From Anoplopoma fimbria (lineage: Eukaryota > Chordata > Actinopteri > Perciformes > Anoplopomatidae), in the NCBI RefSeq assembly GCF_027596085.1, contig NC_072450.1, positions 30,409,676-30,473,675 of the forward strand: a DNA stretch of 64,000 nt. The letters run 5' to 3'. Numbering within the stretch: the first letter of the stretch is position 1; each line of letters opens with the position of its first letter. Below the pieces are notes generated by a model, which did no database searches, was not told where the DNA came from, and saw only the letters and a list, made by a program, of their open reading frames with translations. Below, piece after piece: positions 23,926-34,724 of this stretch. Both the position numbers and the translations under genes were made by a program.

Positions 23926-26900
23926 TCAGAAGATCTTGAAGCCTTTTAGCAGGGTGAGAGTGGCGGCCCTCCGTTTGCTCTGGGCTCTGGATGTCTTCAC
24001 GGTGACCAGCTTGGCAGTGGCGGGGGCCGGCAGCTCCTTGTAGCAGGGGGTGGTGAAGGAGGGGACACCGAGCAGCGCTTTGTCCTCGCTGACGTAGACG
24101 GCCGGTACCAGACAGCCACGCTGGCCCCCACGCCTCGCCCTCCTCACCGCCTCGTAGAAGACGTGCTGCACGGAGAGGAAGTCCAGACAGGCCGACACCT
24201 CGAAGAACAAACAGCCGAAACGAGACGCCAGCAGCTCACCGTCACGCTTACTCACCTGCCTGAGAGGGAGTACACAGTTAACTGCAACCTGATTACCTGT
24301 GTCACAACTGAGGAAAGTTTAGACAGACGAAGGGCTCTGTATCGCTTGTTTCCCAGAGAGTGAATCCTACTGACCGCTTTTACATGACGGGGAAAGCCAG
24401 TGTGACATCAGAAACCAGCGCACAGCGGTGCACAGTCACACACTTCCACATCTAGCATGTGAGATAATGGGGAAAAAACAAAGGTGCTTTTTCTAAATTA
24501 TTTTGAAAAAACACATAGTCATTTAAAAAAATGAACAGTATCAGTAATGGTAATGTTTAAATAGTAACAGCTAGAAAGGTGCAATCAGTTGAGTGCAGAT
24601 CTCCACCAGGTGTCCACCATGGCTGTATTGTCTGTGCTGTAAAGCATCTTCAAACAGACTTTATTTGAATAAATAACGATTAACGTGAATGTAACAAGTA
24701 ACAAGTAGCCTTATATGAGCAATGGGCTCGAAGTTGTTGTATAAGACACTTCATATAATCGTGCTAAGACAAAAGAAGTAACCTCACCAAGCTGTCTTTG
24801 GCGAGATACAGCAGTGTGTGCACTGGTAGTTCTGTTAGTTGTTATCCAAACACACCATCAAAAAAAAAAAAGAAAAGTGAGCCATGGAGCAGAGGTACTC
24901 AGCAGTATGTGCACTGGTACTTCCATTAGCTGTGTGCAAACTGTTTTCGCCCCATCGTTTCTCTTGCCACAGAGGAGCGTCTGGGGGTCGGCCCTGCACA
25001 TTTTAAAATCTGTTAACAGTTTTAATTAAACGTTTAAAGCTTCCTATCTCATCTGGATTCCGTTGTCACCATTAGCATGCATATTTTTAATTAATAAAAG
25101 AGTCTATACAAGTAGTTATGTGTTAAAATGATAACAAAATAGAAAGCTCCCATAGAGCATATTAAGCATACCTCCTTCTACAAGGATGCATCTACATTTA
25201 CTATTTCAGCCAAAGAAAAGAAGTTCATCTTCTCAGGTCTGAACTAAACGGTCTGGACATTAGGACTCAGAAACATGAGTTCTGATCACAGAGGTTTGGG
25301 CCAAACCTTTGTCGGATGATATTTGTAGGAGGAGGGGCGAGCGCCTGGAGTGATTTCTAGTTCCTATGTATTTCACATTATTTTTATAGGACACACACAC
25401 AGATACCAGCCTGTATCTGTCCATGTCCAGCTTGTTCCCCAGTAGGATGATGGGAGTTTGTGCTCTGAAGGTTTTGTTGTGCAGGGCGAGGGTCTGCAGG
25501 TACAGCTGGCAGCCTTTGAAGCTCTCCATGTTGTCGATGCTGTAGACAACCAGGAAGGCGCTGGCCCACGACATATAACGCTCACTATTCTCTGGACCCT
25601 CCTGAACACACACAGAAACCAAAAACACACACTGCACACTCTTGTTCTCTTACCGGGCTGCTCTGTCATTCATATAACAAGGGTTTCAACTGTGTCCTAA
25701 AGGAACCCACTCTGAATGTTATCAGTCGATTGGATGGGCCTTATCAGTGGTTATCAGCCTCATAGATATGGGTTAGAAGGAGCCTGCTACACCTGTAGGT
25801 TCATCAGGCGATCTTCTTGATCACTGATACGAATAAAGGAAGACAACCCCAACCTTTAGTGGCTGTAGTAATAATGATGGGAGACATTTCAAATTCAGGA
25901 ATGTAGTATAAACAGAGAATCGTCTGCGTAACGAGGAAGTCAGCTCAAACCAATAAGGACTTCCAGCTAGGAGACCGCTGTTCAAGTTGAGGTCTCATTA
26001 TACATAAATGGTAAATGGACTTGTATAGCGCCTTCTATTTCATCCGATCACTCAAAGCACTTTAACATTACATGTCATTCACCCATTTACCCTTATTCAT
26101 ACACTGATGGCATCAGGACAAACTAACCATATTCACAAATGCACAGCCTTTAGGAGATATTTGGAGTTAAGTATCTTGGCCAAGGACACATCAACATGGA
26201 CTTGTGGAGCCGGGGATCGAACCCCCAATCCTTTGAAGGAAGACCAGCTCTATATGTGAGCCACAGCCGCCCCAGTTACATCAGCTGAAGCATAACTTTG
26301 GGTTTGTGCCTTACGTACTTTGTGAACACCACATAAAGGTAGACTATTTGTTTTAACCTAAACCACAATCTTTTCCTGAACCAAACCAAGTTTTGTTGCC
26401 TAAATCAGTGTTTTTAAAATTAGGTACTAGTTACCCTAGGAGTAATTTAGGGTTTCGCCAGAGGTACGGGGTAAAAAAACATCAGTAATGCATAATTCCT
26501 AAAATAATAATGCTATAATAAATTCAACAAGAAGAAATTTGGTAAATCACATTTTTTATTCAAAAATGCTATTTTCAATCCTTACAGGAACAGTGTGTAA
26601 CATTTAGGGGGATTTAATTGCCGAACTGGAATCTAATATTCATATGTTTACATCAGCGTTGAAACACCTGAAACTAAGAATCGTTTAAATCCACATAGGG
26701 AGAGTGTCCTGCCAGCAAATCCATCCGATTCTGCGCACATGCACGTCTACCCAGTATGTCTTGCAGGTGTATGCCCCTACTCTGCCTCTGATTGGCTACT
26801 GGCTGCTAGCTATGTTACTAGCCGGTGAGTCGAACTAGACAGGCCCTGTAGGAGCACCTCACCCACGGCAGCTCACGTTTTTGTTCCCTTAGTCTGAAGA

Positions 26901-29900
26901 GAGGCTTCCCAGTCCAAACAATGGTTGTTTTAAATATTAAATTCACTTCTGATAATATTTGATGCCAGAAATCAATTGTGTTGATTTGAATATTGGCAGT
27001 TTTATGCTTACCTTTTTTATCTGTACTTTTTAATGTTTTGGCATCATTTATTGTCATGCTGCAGCGTCTCTTCCTGCTCTATCTGTCGGGGCTGAGCTCC
27101 TCCGACTACACAACTACACACACACACAAACACACAGCAGACAAAGCTAAGTCTGCAAACCGCAGACAGGCTGCTCGTTACTATGAATGCAAGGAAACAT
27201 TTGCGAGTAGTTATTTAATGCTTTGTTAAAAGTCCTGTTCAACAAGAATCACAGCACGAACGATTGTACAAAAGCTTTTTTTTTATAAACAAGCTTAAAC
27301 AAAAGCTGTCTGTTTGCAGTCTAACTGTTAAGCTTAGGCCCTCACCACACTATTTCTATACATATATATATATATATATATCTTTTGCTACGTTTACACT
27401 GCGAGTCCACACTAGGCTGGAGTTTTAGGGCACCGAAAACAGAGGAGTTTGAAAATGCTCCTGAGGACGGATATGTTTGGAAACGATGAGGTAGACACCG
27501 CGTTGGCTTCTTGATTGGGTCTTAGCAGAAAACAAACAGCCTTTATTACCGATCGACTACCAGGTTAGTTCAACATGGATAACGGATTACAGGCGTTGCT
27601 GTCCATGTTGTCTATACTAGCAGCTGTTGTGCAGAAAAAGAATGTGTTTTATAATCCTACTAATGCCGACATGAGGAGGAAGCAGCTGTTATTGGAGCGA
27701 TTAACGAGCGGCGTGTTTAGCGGCGTTATCAGCCCTTCGAAGCTGACGTCTGAAATCACGGTTTGCCGCTTCGAGGAGGATGATGGACACAAGGAGGAGG
27801 ACTTTCCTTTTCTAATTAGTGTTTATTTTGTTCTGCACAACTATTGTGAAATCCACAAGGAACAAAATTAAAATGCTGTCCAGTATGACAGGGACTTCAG
27901 CCACCGGCAGAGCTACAATGCCTATAAAAAGTATTCACCCCCCTTGGATGTTTCCCCTTTTGTTGCTTTTATACATGAAATCATGGTCAATATAATTTGG
28001 CTTTTTTGACAAGAATTTGAAAAAAAAGCTTCTTTCATGTCAAAGTGAAAACAGATTTTTACAAACTAATGTCAATTAATTAAAAATATATAGTGTAAAA
28101 TAAGTGTTTGCATAAATATTCACCCCCTTTAAAGTGACTGACCTAATTCAACAGAGGTCCAGCTAGTTGATGCCAGCAGTGTCACAATTAGTGAAATAGA
28201 GATCACCTGAGTGCACTTGATGTGTGTCAAGTGATTGTAGTATAAAAACACCTGTGTCTGGGAGGTCCAGTCTCTGGTTCATCAGTATTCCTGCTACAAT
28301 TGCAACATGCAGACAAAAGAACACTCCAAGCAACTCAGAGAAAAGATCATTGAAAACTACAAGTCAGGAGATGGCTACAAAAAGATTTCCAACTCACTGG
28401 ACATCCCACAGAGTTCAGTTAAATCCATCATTAAGAAATGGAAGGAGTATGGCACTTGTTTAAATCTGCCTAGAACTGGCCGTCCTCACAAACTGAGTGA
28501 TGTAACGGCGTTGAAAAATAATAAAAATAAAAATTCTAAAACCTTCCTCTAAAGTTTATACAGGAAGATTTTAGAGGAAGATCTTAAGTATCAAGCACTA
28601 CCTTTTATTATAATTGTATTAGTATTATAATACTCTGATATATTTTCTGTAATCAAGCAAACAATGTGCTTTATGTATACACCGGCATGCGCATGCCCAG
28701 TGTACTTGGTTGGTCATTTGAAAACAATGCTAAAACTCCCGTGTGGAAGAAAATGATTTTTGTTTGAAACACCGTTTTAAATAGTAGTTTTCGTATGTTT
28801 CGTACGTGTGGACATGGCCTTAGTTTGTTCTTGTAAACTTCTCTGCTGGCTGAGACAAAGAAGCCAGGAGGACAGAGGACAGGAGTAATGACTGATACCG
28901 ACTGATGTCTGTGCTTTTCATTCTTTGTACCTCAGTGTGGTAGGTGCAGTTTGGCCTGTCTGATAACAATGACGCCCATTCATTCGGCTGATAACATTTG
29001 AATTGGGTCATAAAGGACCATAACACTTTTCATACAAACCACTTTACACTAAGGCCATGGATTTAAATATATTTCAGAATGTACATTTAGTAAAAATGTA
29101 CATACTTATTCTCCAATTGGCGTAGTGCACATACATGTCAGACACAAACAGTCCCAGCATGCCTCTGGGTTACATGCATTTAAGAGGGACATTTAGAATT
29201 AAGTCACGCCCTTTTTAAATAACATAAATGTTTTGTTTTGTTTGTCTTCGCCCTATGTAAAGCGCCTTTGGGTATCTAGAAAAGCGCTATATAAAATCAA
29301 AGTATTATTATTATTATTATTAGAAAGTATTATGCTGAGTGGATTCTGTTTTGTTTTAGTTGTTCTCACAGTTGTGTCATTTCTAAATTGTGAAAATTTG
29401 CATTTGTTTTGCCTTAATGCCTCCTGGTCTCAGCTGAGCCTACTGTAGTTGTGTCTTCAGTGAAAACCTTAGCGTCTGTGGTGAACAGTTCCTGTGTTCC
29501 ACCAGCAGGTATCAGGCCTCGCTCACAAATGGGTCTGAGCTCTGATTGTGCGTCAATGTTTTTAGATGCACAAAATAAAATCACCCTGCTAGAATCCAAA
29601 AGATCAAAAATGACAACACACTGATGATATGACTGTGACCTGAGCAAGTGACCAGGTGTTTATTGTGATGGGTTACAAGTCCCTTCACTGCAAGGTCTGA
29701 GACTTTTCTTTGTCTTGATGATATTAAACTGAATATCTTTGTACGGTAAAAAAAATAATAATAATCTGGTGTCATCTATTTTCTGCCTCCTGCACTGTAA
29801 ATCATGAAGACTTTGGCTTGTGTTTGAGAAGCAATGAACATACGACTAGATAAATGAGACTTGGATTATACTGCACGAGTTGTGCGAGAGTTTCAATACA

Positions 29901-32257
29901 GATGTTTTCATATGGTTGTGTCGTTTCAAAATCGACCTCCGTTTATGTCCGTCATCAAGACTTTTCTCTTATTTTTTTCTTCTACGTTAACCATGGAGGT
30001 ATGATTTCATGTAACAATGGATGAGTAATTGATATACAAATGATCATTACGGTGTGAAGTATTACTTTAATAACACACTAATGTTTTTCAAATTGATTAT
30101 TATTTTGTTTGTTTTTGATGATAAAGTATATTTAATACATGGTCCCTAATGGAAAAACTGCATTGTTTTCTTCTTGTATGTAGCAGAGTAGATACTTTAT
30201 GGTCCTGAATCTGACAACTGCTACTGTGATTTGATTTCTTTTTTTATTTGATGTAGTTTGGAGCCCTTTTGTCTGATTTTCATGGAAACAATAAAGAATA
30301 GCATTTAAGCAATAATGGGACACACCGATGAGGTAGAGGTAGAAAACATGTGAGTAAAACCTTCAAGCCTTCCTACCGCCTCCCGCTGAGCGTCAACACA
30401 ACAGCGTGTTCATACCTGGTCACAGGTGTCCATCACTCTCACTGTGACTGGCTGCTGGTCCACCTTCTCTTCTGATGAATAGATATCCTCTACACGGCAG
30501 CCAATGACACAGAGGAGACTGTTACGTTTTCACAGATACATCCTGATTTTTCTAGAGTGGATGAAGAAGTACTCAGATCCTTTACTTAAAGTCCCCCTCC
30601 TCTCAAAACTGTGTTTTTTGAGCTTCACTGTCCAGAATAATGTGTGAACAGAGTTTGTTTTCACATTCAAGTTTTTCTGAGCTATCCTGGAAGTACCTGC
30701 AAGATTTATGACATCGAAACTGGGTCCACAACCAATCAGGGTCCAGTAGGAAACAGGGAAAAGGGGAAACGTGGAGTCTCCAGGTCCAGGTCATCTTATG
30801 AACAATATAAAGATTCAGAGAATCTGGATTTTTTTTCATTAAGGAGAAGAAATTTTAACTATAGAACTCAAGGCACAAAATAGTATGTCATGTCTGGGAA
30901 AATATATCTGGAGGAGATCTTTAAGTAAAGGTACAAATACCACCATGAATCTTAAAGTACCAGCAGGTCAACAAGTTCTGCTAATCTTTACTCTTTTTTA
31001 GTGAAATAATGTATAATTGTGCCCCTTTATAGTTAATTAAAATGGAACCATGTGAGACGTTTAGAAAGTGTCTCATGTGTGGAACTGTAACAGCCCATAA
31101 TGAACTGAAACCCGTAGCAACAGACAGCAACTGCTTTTTTTGTAAAGTTCACCACTGGTTTAATATTTTAACAATGTTTTGGATTTCATAAGCTTGTCAT
31201 CTGTGCTTTAATACAAACTCTTATTCTGTAAAGTCCCCATTACTAAAGTTATCAGAGATGTCGGGCAGTAAAAAGTACAAAATATTTGCCTCTGACATGT
31301 AGTGGAGTAGAAGTATAACGTTACCTCAATGGATATACTCAAAGAAAGTACATGTATCTCAACATTGTACTTCAGTACTTTGAATTAATATTCTTAGTAT
31401 CTTTCCACCACTTATTTTCTGTGTATTGCTCTTATTAAAATGAAGCAGAGGGATCTCACCTAGATGGGGGTCGTATTCACTGATAAAGCGCTTTGTGAGG
31501 AATTTGACAGTCAGTGCTGTAAAACAAAGAGACAACATGACACAGTCTGACTGACTGTGGGTCCTCAGGGGACCGGGGTCAGTGAGGGCCCTGAGAAAAC
31601 CACTGCTTCAAAAACATGCACATTTAACATCAGAATTAAACTCATGAAGTACAAAATATCTGGATGGTGTTCATGCTCTATGTTACTGACTTTAACAACA
31701 ACTTCCACTGAAAACACCAAATAAAATGAACTGTCACTTTTTTAGCTTCAATGCGCAGAACTTAAATAAAGTAAATCAATTGAATCAAGTTAAACCAAGA
31801 CAACACATTATTCTTATGAAGCTGTGCTGCAAATTACCGATATATTATTCATATTGTCCATTAAACCAGAAATAAGTCATTAACTGTGTTATGATTTTCC
31901 TGTTTTTTTCAGGTATTTACGTGGAAATAATGGCTTTATGATACATAAGCAGAAATGTATAAAACATTGTTGGGGGGGAAAGTTATTATTCTTGGGGGGG
32001 AAAGTTATTATTCTCTAGCTAATTAAGAGTCAGTATTTGCTCACTGAAGTAACATTACATGAACAATCCGTTACAGTCAACCTACAGTTCTTAACATTTC
32101 CTGCAATGAAATATTTGAATGAAAAATAATAAGTTAAAGTTAGACCTGATTTCCCGCAGCCCACCACACCAAGGAGCACCAGGTTACACTCAGCTGGACT
32201 CCTGTCGGGAGCTGTGGCAGAGTTACACGTCTTCCCTTTCCCAAACATCACCGACAT
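23926..32257 (-). CDS. rasl12: Ras-like protein family member 12
   Basis: Five coding exons on the minus strand: 32146-32257, 31460-31516, 30416-30489, 25411-25601 and 23926-24259, giving about 255 residues (human protein about 266). The P-loop is GVVGCGKS, followed by ALTVKFLTKRFISEYDPHLE (switch I region), VRVMDTCDQ in place of the usual DTAGQ, GNKLDM (guanine specificity) and SACLDF (G5). The C terminus RAQSKRR...LLKGFKIF lacks a CAAX box, as in the family. Start chosen at ATG 32257, matching the family's MS-VFGK beginning. The exon 4/5 junction is ambiguous. A GC donor after TACAG (25411) with acceptor before 24259 gives YRQVSK, as in human, whereas a GT donor at 25406 with acceptor at 24255 gives YRLVSK. 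Convergent with slc51b and divergent from kbtbd13. The family is a small GTPase with poorly known partners. Confidence 0.93.
26010..26275 (-). mobile_element. tRNA-derived SINE, reverse orientation
   Basis: Reverse complement carries GGGGCGGCTGTGGC at its head, a B-box-like GGTTCGATCCC, and the same AAGGCGCTATACAAGTCCATTTACC-type tail as the copy at 23488. Inside rasl12 intron 3, in sense orientation relative to rasl12. Confidence 0.7.
26580..26960. repeat. Teleost interspersed repeat (non-autonomous, unassigned)
   Basis: Starts AGGAACAGTGTGTAACATTT and AGGGGGATTTAATTGCC, then AATATTCATATGTTTACATC and CACCTGAAACTAAGAATCG. I recall these words from a repeat dispersed in many teleost genomes. 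No ORF, and the family is uncertain. Confidence 0.45.
27334..28822 (+). mobile_element. PIF/Harbinger-like element, copy 2, with nested Tc1
   Basis: Left end TTAGGCCCTCACCACAC and right end GTGTGGACATGGCCTTA are inverted to each other. An ORF at 27575-27871 is homologous to that of copy 1 (MRRKQLLLERLTSGVFSGV) and ends with FVLHNYCE, similar to the C-terminal block of Harbinger nucleases. The middle of the nuclease is missing, so it is a deletion derivative. A Tc1-like element is inserted at about 27914. Lies in rasl12 intron 3, antisense to rasl12. Confidence 0.65.
27914..28555 (+). mobile_element. Tc1-like element nested in the Harbinger copy
   Basis: Starts TACAATGCCTATAAAAAGTA, a typical Tc1-family terminus. 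An ORF at 28307-28552 encodes the N-terminal DNA-binding part of a Tc1 transposase (KEHSKQLREKIIENYKSGDG, then SSVKSIIKKWKEYGT and the GRPHKLSD linker). It stops right after that linker, so the catalytic domain is absent. 3' end uncertain. Confidence 0.75.
29240..29325 (+). repeat. LINE/SINE 3'-tail fragment
   Basis: AAAGCGCCTTTGGGTATCTA, then AAAAGCGCTATATAAAATCA, followed by an ATT repeat. This is a common 3' tail of L2-like LINEs and dependent SINEs in fish. Confidence 0.55.
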
Positions 32258-32818
32258 GGTTGTCTTCAAACAATCGGCTCCACGTGCTTATTTCAGTCAA
32301 TCTCTGCTCTCATTTTATAATGCTGAAGAAGAGACGCATTTCCTTAGAGGCAGGCTGTGATTGAAAAAACATGCGCTGTTGTTTTTCCTTTTTTTCTTTG
32401 AAGAAAAGTAAAAATGTCCTCTACAGATCCAAGTGGATGGAAAACTGTGCTGGTCTCAGTGTGTGAGTCCTCTGCTCCCGTGAGAGGAAAAAAAACCGTC
32501 TCGTGTGCAACTGGTGCACTGACCTCTCCATTTTAGGAAAAAGACTTCAAACTGAGCTTGTAAAAGCTGAACTGTAACGTAACTGAAGAAGCAGCCAGTT
32601 CACTGAGCTGAAACCAGGATGGCTGCAAATCTTCCTACAAGCCATTCAGACAGCTGGATATTTGTGAAAGGCCTCATGAGCTTCTTATGTTTGTATATGT
32701 ATTTATATTTATATATTATAAAGTTTGTTTCCCATCATGCAGGGGGCACTTCAAGCTTTTCTGGGCCTGGGAAAGATGCCTATAAACTTAAATATACTGA
32801 TTCGATTTTGGTAGACAA

Positions 32819-32837
32819 AGGTCAAAGGTCAAGTTCA
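32819..32837 (+). promoter_or_regulatory. Candidate DR1 nuclear-receptor element with extra half site
   Basis: Two perfect AGGTCA half sites separated by one A (32819-32831), followed at once by AGTTCA (32832-32837). A DR1 is the classical site of HNF4 and of RXR heterodimers with PPAR. It lies 560 bp upstream of the rasl12 start codon, in the divergent rasl12/kbtbd13 interval. Occupancy is unproven. Confidence 0.4.
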
Positions 32838-33106
32838 CTACTGCGTAAGTCAATATGCATTTTCCAGACAAATATTTTACAGGGAAAAATAAATGAGGAC
32901 ATTTTGGACAGACATTAATGTAATTAAAGTCTGCTAATTGAGCTGTTAGCAGTTGCTGTTTGCAGTGTATCCATAGATGTACAGACAATTCTCACTGCAT
33001 TACTTTGATAGTGAAGAAAACTTAAGAACAGGAAGATTCTCAGGCATCTCTGCAGTAATTACATTGAATGTGTTGTATCTAAGAACTGTTATGCTGCTCA
33101 TTCTGT

Positions 33107-33347
33107 ACACATGACATCTATTGCATTCTGTCCATCCTGGGAGAAGGATCCCTCCTCTGTCGTTCTCCCATAGGTTTCTTCCTTTTTTCTCCCTGTTAAA
33201 GGGTTTTTTAGGGGAGTTTTTCCTGTGCCGATGTGAGGGAAGGACAGAGGATGTCGCATGTGCACAGATTGTAAAGCCCTCTGAGGCAAATTTGTAATTT
33301 GTAATTCTGGGCTATACAAAATAAACTGAATTGAATTGAATTGAATA
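33107..33347 (+). mobile_element. L2-like LINE 3' end, twin copy A
   Basis: About 240 bp, almost identical to 33730-33984. It ends TTCTGGGCTATACAAAATAA, then a repeated GAATT pentamer. The same 3' end follows reverse-transcriptase sequence at 57061-57220, which identifies it as the tail of that LINE. 5' truncated, no coding. Confidence 0.75.
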
Positions 33348-33729
33348 ATAAGGAGCATCTTCTCTCTATGATTTCTAAGTGGATTTATGAAAGTCAAGCA
33401 GTCAAAATTCATATGAAACAACTTGAAGGAATGTTTGTTTCCTGTGATACGATATAGCCATTAGCCATTGAATTAAGATCAATTTTGGTTTCAGAAATGG
33501 AAGGATCTGGTAATACTTAAACATGATAATAATCTGAATTATTTTTTATTTGAGCTATTTTGCACTCAGAAGACCTACGCAAAAAGCTGAAAAACACTAA
33601 GATCATATTGACTGATAATGTAATGGTTGTTTATCTCAACATAGCAGCATGATCATTGATCTGGAGCGTGGTGTGTGTCCACAGGATCAATGTAGTCCAA
33701 TATTCACTCTCTGTTAGCTCTTCTTTTAT

Positions 33730-33984
33730 GCTGCTCATTCTGTACACATGACATCTATTGCATTCTGTCCATCCTGGGAGAAGGATCCCTCCTCTGTCGT
33801 TCTCCCATAGGTTTCTTCCTTTTTTCTCCCTGTTAAAGGGGTTTTTTAGGGGAGTTTTTCCTGTGCCGATGTGAGGGAAGGACAGAGGATGTCGCATGTG
33901 CACAGATTGTAAAGCCCTCTGAGGCAAATTTGTAATTTGTGATTCTGGGCTATACAAAATAAACTGAATTGAATTGAATTGAAA
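33730..33984 (+). mobile_element. L2-like LINE 3' end, twin copy B
   Basis: Second near-identical copy in the same orientation, 620 bp from copy A. It differs by a single-base insertion in a G run near 33840 and a few substitutions. It also ends in GAATT pentamers. Both lie between rasl12 and kbtbd13. Confidence 0.75.
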
Positions 33985-34724
33985 TTCTTTTGGACACTAT
34001 CCACTCCTGATGGGATTATATGGGCTTTAATGTTCCACTTACTTCACAAGCCACACATAATTGGACTGCTATGTTTTATATATATTAACTACTATCAAAT
34101 GGATTTACTTGTGTCATTGTTACATTTGTTGCCATGGAATGTTGTTAATCTTGATTTAACATGTACTTAATTTTGAAAGATTGAAAGAGCAACACAGCTT
34201 TCTTAGCTTTCTTCTTTTGTGTGATGATTAAAGGTCTACTCGTACTCCAGTAAAGGTAGCAGTGCCACAGTAGAAAAGCATTAAGTTACAAGTAAGAGTC
34301 CTGCTTGTCCTTTCTTTTCAACGCCTGCTGAAATAGTAGCATGCACACTATGTGGCCCAGGGGAACTCCTATTGTTACAGTTGGACCGTTCCTGCTGCTC
34401 AAGGACAAATCCTCAGCTGTTCCACAGCTGTCAGCCACAGACAAAGAGCATGAATCGTCAGCACATAGTCACCCTGCCATTATCGGGCTCCTCTTTCTCC
34501 TCTGGCCGCATTTCATCATAATGTACTTGAACTGTGTCACACGTCTGCCTGCTATGTATAGAGTCTGTTCTCAGAGCTGTGAGAAATCTCTGTCAGATAG
34601 CATCTGCTCTGGATAGGAGGTGCTCCGTCTCACTGGCAGTATGTAGTAAAAGACCGCTGATGTGAAGTACTTTGATCTGGATCAAAGCTTTCTTGTTGTG
34701 ATCGTGTATTTCAGCTGGGATGTG

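Noticed and set aside
23926..24255. Separate small gene
   Set aside because: It is the last exon of rasl12, joined by phase and by homology to the exon at 25411-25601.
33098..33957. Two related minus-strand ORFs of about 107 codons
   Set aside because: Antisense translations of the duplicated LINE 3' tails; not a gene pair.
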